Below the pieces are notes generated by a model. That model was not told the origin of the DNA and searched no databases. It saw only the letters and a list, made by a program, of their open reading frames with translations. DNA of 35,881 nt, taken from Bacteroidales bacterium (GTDB lineage: Bacteria; Bacteroidota; Bacteroidia; Bacteroidales; UBA10428). The translations under genes were made by a program, and so were the position numbers. Shown here piece after piece: positions 9,260-16,623 of the stretch; positions within the stretch are counted from its first letter, which is position 1, and the number at the start of each line of letters is the position of its first letter. The stretch spans positions 1-35,881 of the forward strand of contig JAFGOZ010000674.1 in the NCBI GenBank assembly GCA_016926235.1, given 5' to 3'.

Positions 9260-10039
9260 TTAATTCTGTGCTTTCATTTCGTCAGCGAGTTCCTGGTCAA
9301 CCAATATTCTACCACAATATTCGCAAACTATAATCTTCTTTCTTGAACGAATATCTAGTTGACGCTGAGGTGGAATCTGGTTAAAACATCCACCGCAGGC
9401 ATCTCTCTCAACAGTTACTACTGCCAGTCCATTGCGTGCATTTTTTCGTATTTTCTTATATGCTGACTTAAGACGGGATTCAATCAACTTTTCAAACTCC
9501 TTGGATTTATTCAGCAGATTTTCCTCTTCTTTCTGTGTGTCAGAAATAATTTCCTGAAGCTCATTCTTTTTATTATTCAAATCCAGGATTCTTTCTTCAA
9601 GAACCTTCTTGGATTCCTCCATAATATCTTGCTTCTCTTCAATCTGGATTGTAAACTCCTTAATTCTTTTTTCAGAAAGTTCAATTTCAAGGGTTTGAAA
9701 TTCTATTTCTTTGGAAAGAGAATCGTATTCACGATTATTTCTTACATTGTTCTGTTGCTCTTCATATTTTTTAATGAGTGCTTTTGAATCAACAATTGCA
9801 TTCTTTTTTTCATTAATAGCAACTTCCAGGTTTTTTACGTCTTCTTCAAAATTGGTCATCCGGGTTTCTAATCCGGCAATCTCATCCTCCAGGTCCTGAA
9901 CCTCAAGAGGTAATTCACCCCTAAGTGTGTTGATCTCATCAATTTTTGAGTCAACAATCTGCCATGAATAAAGAGTCTTTAATCTCTCCTCTATTGAAAG
10001 GTCCGCAACATCAGTTGCTTTTGTCTTTTCTACTGCCAT
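9260..10039 (-). CDS. Coiled-coil protein with C4 zinc ribbon (CT398/zf-RING_7 type)
   Basis: A 259-residue cytosolic protein. Residues about 35-195 are rich in Glu, Lys and Leu with heptad spacing and should form a long antiparallel coiled coil. The C-terminus holds a four-cysteine zinc ribbon: C215 and C218 (ACGGC), C239 and C242 (CEYCGR). This is the architecture of PF02591-type proteins related to Chlamydia CT398. It begins 1 bp after the end of the Nif3-like gene, so the two are almost certainly co-transcribed. From memory the pairing is common in Bacteroidota. No enzymatic activity is expected; a scaffold or nucleic-acid-related role has been proposed for relatives. Confidence 0.9.
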   Translation of the reverse strand: MAVEKTKATDVADLSIEERLKTLYSWQIVDSKIDEINTLRGELPLEVQDLEDEIAGLETRMTNFEEDVKNLEVAINEKKNAIVDSKALIKKYEEQQNNVRNNREYDSLSKEIEFQTLEIELSEKRIKEFTIQIEEKQDIMEESKKVLEERILDLNNKKNELQEIISDTQKEEENLLNKSKEFEKLIESRLKSAYKKIRKNARNGLAVVTVERDACGGCFNQIPPQRQLDIRSRKKIIVCEYCGRILVDQELADEMKAQN

Positions 10040-10040
10040 G

Positions 10041-11135
10041 TCAATAATAATTTATCGGATTCGTATTTACTTCTGAGAAATGGATTGCAAATTTAGGGAA
10101 TTTTTTAATAAGTAGTTCATAAAAAATATCTTTCGTATATTGTTCACTCTCATAATGGCCAATATCCGCTATAATTATTTTATTTTCAGCATCAAAAAAC
10201 TGATGGTATTTAAAATCCCCGGTAATAAAAATATCCGCCTTTTGAGCTATAGCATCCCTCAATAAAAAGCTTCCTGCCCCACCACATAAGGCAATCCGCA
10301 TAATTTTTTTATCAGGCAATTTGCTATGACGTATCAAGTGTACTTTAAAAACTTCTTTCAAATGATCTAAAAATTCTTTCTCTTCCATCTCTTTTTCCAA
10401 TTCTCCTATCATTCCCATACCTGTGAGCGGATTTTCATTCTCAAGTGGGTATATATCATAAGCTACTTCTTCATATGGATGAGCAGCAATCATCTGTGTT
10501 ACTACATTTTTTAATTTGACTGATGGGACAATGGTCTCAACCCTCACTTCCTCCTCAAAATGCAATTTGCCTTTTTCACCCACATATGGATTGGCATCCT
10601 CGCCTCCTCTGAAAGTTCCCTTTCCATCAAGGTTAAAGCTACATTTATCGTAATTACCAATAACTCCAGCACCTGCATCAAACATAGCTTCACGTACTTC
10701 ATCAATTTGGTCTTTAGGAACATAACATACAATTTTAAATAAACCACCCTTTAAAGACCTTAATACTTTGGTATTTCTCAAAAGGAGTTTTTCGCTCATT
10801 TTATAGCTAACACCACGATTTACATTATCAAAATTTGTATGGGCGGCATATATAGCAATATCATGCTTGATTGCTTTTATTATTATCTCCTGCTGTAAGT
10901 TACTTCCTGTTATGCGTTTAAGGCCCTCAAAAATTATTGGATGGTGCGCTATGATAAGTCCGGCACCCTTTTTTATTGCTTCATCCAAAACTTCTATAGT
11001 AACATCAATGGTCAACAATACTGATTCAATTGTTTGATTTTCACTTCCAATAATTAATCCGGAATTATCATATGATTCCTGGTAATTGGGTGAGGCGAAA
11101 TCTTCTAAAACTGAAATAATATCCTTTACAGTCAT
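10041..11135 (-). CDS. Nif3-like dinuclear metal centre protein
   Basis: A 364-residue protein of the Nif3/YbgI/YqfO family, sometimes mis-annotated as GTP cyclohydrolase type 2. The metal-binding motif IIAHHPIIFEG includes H64 and H65. A second histidine-containing motif occurs near the C-terminus (DIGHYESEQYTKDIF). The length exceeds that of short YbgI because a CutA/PII-like domain is inserted (about 125-235; KIVCYVPKDQIDEVREAMFD ... AAHPYEEVAYDIYPL), typical of the long form in Firmicutes and Bacteroidota. The gene lies between the MerR regulator (41-bp gap) and the zinc-ribbon gene (1-bp gap), all on the minus strand. True function is unsettled in the family. Confidence 0.93.
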   Translation of the reverse strand: MTVKDIISVLEDFASPNYQESYDNSGLIIGSENQTIESVLLTIDVTIEVLDEAIKKGAGLIIAHHPIIFEGLKRITGSNLQQEIIIKAIKHDIAIYAAHTNFDNVNRGVSYKMSEKLLLRNTKVLRSLKGGLFKIVCYVPKDQIDEVREAMFDAGAGVIGNYDKCSFNLDGKGTFRGGEDANPYVGEKGKLHFEEEVRVETIVPSVKLKNVVTQMIAAHPYEEVAYDIYPLENENPLTGMGMIGELEKEMEEKEFLDHLKEVFKVHLIRHSKLPDKKIMRIALCGGAGSFLLRDAIAQKADIFITGDFKYHQFFDAENKIIIADIGHYESEQYTKDIFYELLIKKFPKFAIHFSEVNTNPINYY

Positions 11136-11176
11136 TAATAAATCGAATTATTGGAGTTTTTCATAAGTTGTCAGGA

Positions 11177-11512
11177 CTACAACTGATCCTTTATCTCCAA
11201 GAGGAGTTGTTTAATATTTTCCAACACTTTTACTACTTCGGCATTATTAACTGTATCATCCTTATTATCCTTCAACTTTTGTTTAGCACCTTTTAAAGTC
11301 ATCCCTCTGTCCTTAACTAGATGATATATGATATGAAAATTATCAATATCCTGTTTTGTAAAAAAACGATTACCCTTTTTGTTTTTTTTGGGTTTAATGA
11401 TATCGAACTCCTTTTCCCAATAACGGATTAAGGAAGCATTTACATTAAACATTTCTGCCACCTCTCCAATAGAGTAATACAATTTTTCGATTTTTTGAGG
11501 TTTATATGGCAT
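11177..11512 (-). CDS. MerR-family transcriptional regulator
   Basis: A 111-residue protein. Residues 10-80 form the MerR winged helix (YYSIGEVAEMFNVNASLIRYWEKEF, then NRFFTKQDIDNFHIIYHLVKDRGMTLKGAKQKL). The last 30 residues form a short helix for dimerisation. There is no effector domain or cysteine array, so it is not a metal sensor of the classical type. Upstream on its strand TAAATTTG (11593-11600 as complement) matches a -7 element. ACTAATA/TATTAGT arms with an 8-bp spacer at 11559-11580 form a dyad that could be an operator. Regulon unknown; Nif3 and the zinc-ribbon gene follow it. Confidence 0.92.
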   Translation of the reverse strand: MPYKPQKIEKLYYSIGEVAEMFNVNASLIRYWEKEFDIIKPKKNKKGNRFFTKQDIDNFHIIYHLVKDRGMTLKGAKQKLKDNKDDTVNNAEVVKVLENIKQLLLEIKDQL

Positions 11513-11558
11513 AATTAATAAATTATTCTATTTTAAACGGTTATCTCCTATTACTTCA

Positions 11559-11580
11559 ACTAATATACTAAATTATTAGT
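11559..11580. promoter_or_regulatory. 7-bp dyad upstream of the MerR gene
   Basis: ACTAATA at 11559-11565 and TATTAGT at 11574-11580 are perfect inverted arms 8 bp apart, 47 bp upstream of the MerR start on the minus strand. An autoregulatory site is possible, but AT-rich dyads arise by chance in such DNA. Confidence 0.25.
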
Positions 11581-11749
11581 AAAAATTCAACCCAAATTTA
11601 TCATTAATAATTTATTTTATTACAATGATTTTAAAAAAAAATATTAGACAATTTTTATTTATCGGAATAAAATGAACATATAAATCAATTATATAATTGA
11701 TATTTAGATGTTTGCAAAACATTAAATAATCTTATAAATTAAGGATTTT

Positions 11750-13264
11750 TTAGTTTTCAGATTTCCTGCCCAGGCAATATAAATACCCTCCCCTGCTCGC
11801 AACATACATCCTGCCATCATGAACAACCGGGGTAGCTTCAAATGATCCCTGAATCTTCCCATGAAAGGTAAATTCCAGTGAATCATTAAATGAAAACAAA
11901 TGTAAGCCCCCATATCCCGGGGCAACAAGTTTGTTGCCAACCATGATGGGTGTTGAAATAGAAGGCATAATATACTTCTTATAAACCATTTTGGGTGTGG
12001 GATAGTATTTTTTATTGTCATGTGATAATACTTTTTTCCCCTCAGCCAGGGAATCATGTATCACTACATACAAATTGCCGTCCATTGCAGTAAATGCAGC
12101 CAAATGTCTTGCAGAATCAGCAATATATTTGTCATTAACGCAAGCCGTTCCAATAACTCCCCCCTCCCAGCTTGCATATTTTTTATCTCCAGTTGGAAAA
12201 AACCAAACAACCGCACTGTCAGGTGTTTTAGATGGATCTAATTTGTAAATTCCACCCTTTCCTTTAATATATTGCTTTTCAACACTGACTAGTAAACATT
12301 TATCATAGGTAACAACCGGTGAACCATCAATATCAGACCCTATATAGAAGTCCCAGTCGATACTGTCCGTTTTCAGGTTATAACCCCATATATGCCCGGA
12401 TCCTGATGCGATATATATTTTATTTGCCAATAAACTGGGTGATGCTTCGGTAACAAGGTTCCCTCCATGACGGATAACATCGCTGCTTTTGTACAATATA
12501 TGCTTCTGAAAAACCTCAGGTTGAAGTATCTCCTCCTTAAGAGATGCTTTTTCCTTGTCAGGATTAAAAACTATAAAATAGGCATTCTCAAGACCTATAT
12601 ATGCCGTATCATTAATAATTAATGCTGAAGCATCTACGTCACGGCTATAACTCCTGGTTTCCCAGACATTGAGTCTCCATAACTCTTCCCCTGTAAAATA
12701 TGAAATCGCCCGGTAACTTGGAATTACTTTCTTATGAAAACTATTATTCAGTCCAAACCTGCTTCCCTGTAGTATAACCAGGCTATTCAGACTATCATCT
12801 GTAGATTTGTTATACCAGATAGTACCTGTACCTTTTATAACATCATCAAATTCATACTGCCAAACGATTTCTCCGGTTTCGGCCTTTATCTTTTTCAATT
12901 TGTGATCAAATGCACCTTGTATTACATATAATGTATCTTTCTCCATAACCAAAAGAGGCTGACCAGTCCATCCGGCTCCTGCCCATTCTTTTCTGCCGTC
13001 TTTTTTAGATACTACTGTTTCTCCTTTGCCAAGGTATAATTTCCAAATAATACCAAGGGTATCCGGTGCCACGTTCCCATAATAATTGCGCTCTTCACAT
13101 CCCAGGAAAGTAGGATTAATTAATAAGTATTTTGGTTCTTCTATTACTGTATCTATGATAAGACTGTCAGAATCTGTAATTTCAGCCTGATCAGTTCCTG
13201 AATTACAGGCAAACAGCCAAATAAGAAGAAAATAAAAACATGTTTTGATCAGGTTTTTATGCAT
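11750..13264 (-). CDS. PQQ-type beta-propeller lipoprotein
   Basis: A 504-residue predicted lipoprotein with a lipobox LFAC (lipidated C20). The mature part consists of repeated propeller blades with the PQQ-repeat look: LYVIQGAFDHKLKKIKAETG, IYIASGSGHIWGYNLKTDS, LHLFSFNDSLEF and RMYVASRGGYLYCLGR. Such proteins sit on the outer membrane or periplasmic face. Some (BamB-like) are scaffolds and others are dehydrogenases. No cofactor-binding triad is obvious here, so I do not predict PQQ enzyme activity. It begins 3 bp after the CapA-like gene, so the two should be made together. The end of the gene is followed only by a weak hairpin near 11708-11722. Confidence 0.8.
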   Translation of the reverse strand: MHKNLIKTCFYFLLIWLFACNSGTDQAEITDSDSLIIDTVIEEPKYLLINPTFLGCEERNYYGNVAPDTLGIIWKLYLGKGETVVSKKDGRKEWAGAGWTGQPLLVMEKDTLYVIQGAFDHKLKKIKAETGEIVWQYEFDDVIKGTGTIWYNKSTDDSLNSLVILQGSRFGLNNSFHKKVIPSYRAISYFTGEELWRLNVWETRSYSRDVDASALIINDTAYIGLENAYFIVFNPDKEKASLKEEILQPEVFQKHILYKSSDVIRHGGNLVTEASPSLLANKIYIASGSGHIWGYNLKTDSIDWDFYIGSDIDGSPVVTYDKCLLVSVEKQYIKGKGGIYKLDPSKTPDSAVVWFFPTGDKKYASWEGGVIGTACVNDKYIADSARHLAAFTAMDGNLYVVIHDSLAEGKKVLSHDNKKYYPTPKMVYKKYIMPSISTPIMVGNKLVAPGYGGLHLFSFNDSLEFTFHGKIQGSFEATPVVHDGRMYVASRGGYLYCLGRKSEN

Positions 13265-13267
13265 ATT

Positions 13268-14419
13268 TTATTGAATCAGAATATTTCCATCGTCCTTTAT
13301 AACAAGTTTCCCCTCAGGAAAGTCCTCACTGGTAAGTTCCTGCAGCTTTTTAACAGCCCGGTTTAACGAGTCGTAAACAGGTCCGCCTTCTCCCGGCTGA
13401 TATACAGGTATTGCCCTGCCATTCACAAAGCCACCGGATGAATCAATATTTATTTTTATGATAGGTGCAAAACCATTGGGCCCTGACAGGTTAAATCTTC
13501 GGTAGGTGCAGAAATTTCCAAGACTATATGCTATGAAACGTCCTTTGTATAATTCAACAGCGCGGGTCACGTGCGGTCCATGACCAAATACAACATCAGC
13601 ACCTGCATCAATCACCTTATGTGCAAATTCATATACATTCCCCCTGTTATACCCCAAAAATATTTCATCCTGACGTGTAACATGCTGATTATTTCTTCCT
13701 TCAGCCCCTGAATGAAATGATACTATTACAATATCACATTCTTCATTCAACTTTTTAACAATGGCACAAGCCTCATTTAATTTTCTAAAATCAGCAGTGC
13801 CTGTATGCGGGGCAAATGCACAAAAACCATATTTAATCCCATTTTTCTCTATTGTAATAGAGGGTTTGCTTTCAAAACCTGCAAAATTCAGCCCAGCTTC
13901 AGTCAGTACCCTTGCACTATTTAGTGTGCCTTCATATCCAAAGTCATACACATGATTATTTGCTACACTTAACAAATCAAAATCTGCGTCTACAAGGCAT
14001 TCAACATATCTTTCAGGCATTCTGAAAACATAACATGTTGTAGGATCATTACAACCCTTTGCCTTTCCCTTTTCTCCTGCAAACACACCTTCCACATTTC
14101 CAAATGTTATATCTGCCTCTAAAAGATAGGATACTATACCTTTCATCAATCCACTACATTCTTTGTTTGGGGGAAGATATGATGTATTTGGATAGTCTGT
14201 ACCCAGCATTATATCACCAACTCCAACTATCGTAATCAGTGTATCCTTATCTTCAAGTGTATCTGTTAGTTGTTTACTATTATTTACTTCTATCTCATTC
14301 AATTGTGGATCAGGTATATTCTTATGCATACACAAAGGTGTAATAAGCATCATTGTAATCGCACCAATAAATAAATTTCTTGCTCTTCTTACTAATTCTC
14401 CTCTTTTAAATCTTTTCAT
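13268..14419 (-). CDS. CapA-family (PGA_cap) metallophosphatase-like exported protein
   Basis: A 383-residue protein with a basic N-terminus and one hydrophobic stretch (about 14-30) that acts as signal or anchor. The rest matches the CapA/PGA_cap fold, a calcineurin-like metallophosphoesterase. Motifs in order are GVGDIMLG, FGNVEG, VANNHVYDFG, SFHSGAEG, VFGHGPHVTR and AYSLGNF. CapA is required for poly-gamma-glutamate capsule export in Bacillus, but no capB/capC neighbour is visible here, so a capsule role is not supported. The neighbour is a beta-propeller lipoprotein 3 bp downstream. A strong terminator (14465-14490) separates it from the M23 genes, so it needs its own promoter, which I could not identify. 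Confidence 0.88.
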   Translation of the reverse strand: MKRFKRGELVRRARNLFIGAITMMLITPLCMHKNIPDPQLNEIEVNNSKQLTDTLEDKDTLITIVGVGDIMLGTDYPNTSYLPPNKECSGLMKGIVSYLLEADITFGNVEGVFAGEKGKAKGCNDPTTCYVFRMPERYVECLVDADFDLLSVANNHVYDFGYEGTLNSARVLTEAGLNFAGFESKPSITIEKNGIKYGFCAFAPHTGTADFRKLNEACAIVKKLNEECDIVIVSFHSGAEGRNNQHVTRQDEIFLGYNRGNVYEFAHKVIDAGADVVFGHGPHVTRAVELYKGRFIAYSLGNFCTYRRFNLSGPNGFAPIIKINIDSSGGFVNGRAIPVYQPGEGGPVYDSLNRAVKKLQELTSEDFPEGKLVIKDDGNILIQ

Positions 14420-14460
14420 TCTTTCAGGTTTTCAATCGGTTATTTACACGATAATATAAA

Positions 14461-14490
14461 AAAAAAGCAGACCTTGAGAAAAGTCTGCTT
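14461..14490 (-). terminator. Terminator of the M23 peptidase pair
   Basis: On the minus strand AAGCAGAC (14490-14483) pairs perfectly with GTCTGCTT (14472-14465) around a 10-nt loop, followed by a long T-tract. It lies about 20 bp after the downstream M23 gene. Confidence 0.92.
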
Positions 14491-14509
14491 AAGTATTTTT
14501 CAAGGTTGA

Positions 14510-15481
14510 TTAATCGAATGTTTTTCCACTGTTGGCAGAAATTTCAATCATCCTGTCATATTCTTCCGGGGTAAGATCATTAAAATAATAGTTGATCGGA
14601 TTTACGCGTTTACCATTTTTATGTACCTCATAATGAACATGTGGAGCAGTTGACAAACCTGTAGATCCAACAAGTCCAATCAAATCTCCACGTTTAACCT
14701 TCTGTCCAATTTTTACGCTAAATGCACTGCAATGTCCATAAAGGGTTTTATATCCAAATCCGTGATTAATCACAATCTTCATTCCATAACCCCTGCTGCT
14801 CGAATCGAGAAGTTCAACAACACCAGCCCCTGTTGCATAAATCTCGGTTCCTGTAGGTGCAGTAAAGTCCTGCCCATAATGGAATTTACGAATTTTATAA
14901 ACAGGATGAATACGATATCCCCAGCCTGAGCACGCCCGCGTTAAATCCTTATTTGATATAGGTTGTATAGCTGGTATACAATCAAGCATTTCCTCTTTTT
15001 TCTGAGCCAGGCGGTCAATTTCTTCGTACGAATTTGACTGCACATTCAATTTTACCATTAATTTATCAAGACGCTGGGTGGTATTAATAATTAGCTCGGA
15101 ATTTTTCATTCCTTCGAGCTCTTTATATTTATTTGTACCACCAAAACCTGCTTCTCTTATAGATTGCGGAATGGGATCAACACCAAAAATTGTTCTGTAA
15201 ATATTGTTATCCCTTTGTTGTATATCGTAAAGCAGGTTCTCTGCAGCTTCAAATTTTTTATCCAATACCTGGTATTGTGCTTTCATTCTTTTATATTCTT
15301 GCCTCTCAGCTCGTTCCCGTGGAGAATCATATACATATGAAACAACAAAGCTTAATAAAACGGAAGAAATAAAGAATAGTGACAGAATGATTGTACCTCT
15401 TATAATTTTATCCCAAATACTATGTTCTACTTTTATATAACTGAGAGTCTCCGGATTATACTTGTATTTTTGTCTGGCCAT
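14510..15481 (-). CDS. M23 family metalloendopeptidase (downstream copy)
   Basis: A 323-residue membrane-anchored murein endopeptidase candidate. A single transmembrane helix (about 27-50, IILSLFFISSVLLSFVVSYV) is followed by a coiled-coil stalk (about 55-90) and a C-terminal LytM/M23 domain facing the periplasm. The zinc ligands are present: H201 and D205 (HYGQD) and H283 (HVH, with H281). M23 enzymes cut peptide cross-links of peptidoglycan and some act in cell shape or division. The second M23 gene lies 29 bp upstream with the same layout, and a terminator follows this one, so the two form an operon. Confidence 0.93.
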   Translation of the reverse strand: MARQKYKYNPETLSYIKVEHSIWDKIIRGTIILSLFFISSVLLSFVVSYVYDSPRERAERQEYKRMKAQYQVLDKKFEAAENLLYDIQQRDNNIYRTIFGVDPIPQSIREAGFGGTNKYKELEGMKNSELIINTTQRLDKLMVKLNVQSNSYEEIDRLAQKKEEMLDCIPAIQPISNKDLTRACSGWGYRIHPVYKIRKFHYGQDFTAPTGTEIYATGAGVVELLDSSSRGYGMKIVINHGFGYKTLYGHCSAFSVKIGQKVKRGDLIGLVGSTGLSTAPHVHYEVHKNGKRVNPINYYFNDLTPEEYDRMIEISANSGKTFD

Positions 15482-15510
15482 CTTACAAAGTAATAGGGAT
15501 TTATATATTT

Positions 15511-16470
15511 TTACTCGTTTTTCACGGCTAAAGTTACAATTTTTTCGTAATCATCAAGCGATAAATCAAAATTAAAATAATTTTTTGGGTTTACTGGTAC
15601 ATTGTTTATGCGAACTTCATAGTGTAAATGAGGGCCTGTAGATTTCCCTGTATTACCAACTTCACCAATAAGAGTACCTCTATCTACTATCTGCCCTTCT
15701 GTTACGTGAATTTTATGAAGATGGGCATAACGTGTAGTAAAGCCAAAGCCATGATTTACAACCACTTCATTCCCATAGCCTCTTCTGGAATGTTGAACAA
15801 GCGAAACCGTCCCCTTACCTGTACTATATACGGGTGACCCGCGCATAGCAGGAAAATCCAATCCCAGATGCCTTCTCGGTACTCCATATATCGGGTCAAC
15901 ACGGTAACCAAAGTATGAGCTAATATATGTGTAATTTTTAGGTGAAAGTGGTAGTATTGCCGGCTTGCAATGATAGTATTGCTCCTTGTAGGTTGCAACC
16001 TCAGTAAGCTCATCAAGTGATTTAGCCTGCACAAGAAGTTTACTCCTCACATTCTCAAGCTTCTGAACTGTTCCGTTAACCAAATCTTTGTCATCCAAGT
16101 CATTATATTCGGATGCTAAAATGTGACCTCCAATACCTACGCCTCTGACAGAAGACGAAATAGGTTTCAGATCAAGAACAGAACGATAGATATTATCATC
16201 CCAATACTGTATCTTTGCTAGCGCTGAATCTATCTCGCTAATTTGTTTCTCCAATGCTAAATACTGGACAAATAATCTTTCTTTTTGCTCTACAAAATTT
16301 CTTTCAGAAGGAGCAATAATATGAAATATATAAAAATGATTAATTATAAAAGCTGAAACAAGGCAGATACAGAAATAGATGAAGAAATTTATAAATTTTT
16401 CATAAAAAGTCTTCTTTCTCTGTCCAAAGCTTAGTATTTTCGGGTCGAAAAAATATAGGTTTTTTGCCAT
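15511..16470 (-). CDS. M23 family metalloendopeptidase (upstream copy)
   Basis: A 319-residue paralogue of the next gene, with the same order of parts: one transmembrane helix (about 27-50), a coiled-coil stalk (about 60-85) and a C-terminal M23 domain. Its zinc ligands fall at exactly the same residue numbers, H201, D205 (HLGLD) and H283 (HLH). The segment VGIGG between stalk and catalytic domain is close to GFGGT in the other copy. It is the first gene of the operon, with a good promoter at 16523-16552. In many Bacteroidota an M23 gene sits divergent from alaS (from memory), as here. The two products may form heteromers or divide labour. Confidence 0.93.
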   Translation of the reverse strand: MAKNLYFFDPKILSFGQRKKTFYEKFINFFIYFCICLVSAFIINHFYIFHIIAPSERNFVEQKERLFVQYLALEKQISEIDSALAKIQYWDDNIYRSVLDLKPISSSVRGVGIGGHILASEYNDLDDKDLVNGTVQKLENVRSKLLVQAKSLDELTEVATYKEQYYHCKPAILPLSPKNYTYISSYFGYRVDPIYGVPRRHLGLDFPAMRGSPVYSTGKGTVSLVQHSRRGYGNEVVVNHGFGFTTRYAHLHKIHVTEGQIVDRGTLIGEVGNTGKSTGPHLHYEVRINNVPVNPKNYFNFDLSLDDYEKIVTLAVKNE

Positions 16471-16522
16471 ATTTTACCTAGGCTTTTATCATAAATTATT
16501 ATGGAACAATATCCTAGGGCAA

Positions 16523-16552
16523 CAAATATATTAAAAATATTGATTTGTCAAA
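16523..16552 (-). promoter_or_regulatory. Bacteroidota-type promoter for the M23 operon
   Basis: Read on the minus strand, TTTG (16552-16549) is followed by 18 nt and TATATTTG (16530-16523). This fits the -33/-7 pattern of Bacteroidota primary sigma (TTTG, about 19 nt, TAnnTTTG). The start would fall near 16516, about 45 nt ahead of the M23 ATG at 16470. Confidence 0.6.
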
Positions 16553-16623
16553 ATAATTTTAAATATTTTTATTAAAAAAATGGTCATATTGACAAAACTT
16601 AACCTATTTAAAGGCAGCATTTT

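Noticed and set aside
10041..11135. Annotation as GTP cyclohydrolase I type 2
   Set aside because: This is a historical mis-transfer for Nif3-like proteins; a genuine folE is present at 21980-22645.
11708..11722. Hairpin ATGTTT/AAACAT after the beta-propeller gene as a terminator
   Set aside because: The stem is only 6 AT-rich base pairs and no T-tract follows.
11722..12057. Minus-strand frame inside the beta-propeller gene
   Set aside because: It is in a different frame of the same strand, with no domain; the propeller frame explains the DNA.
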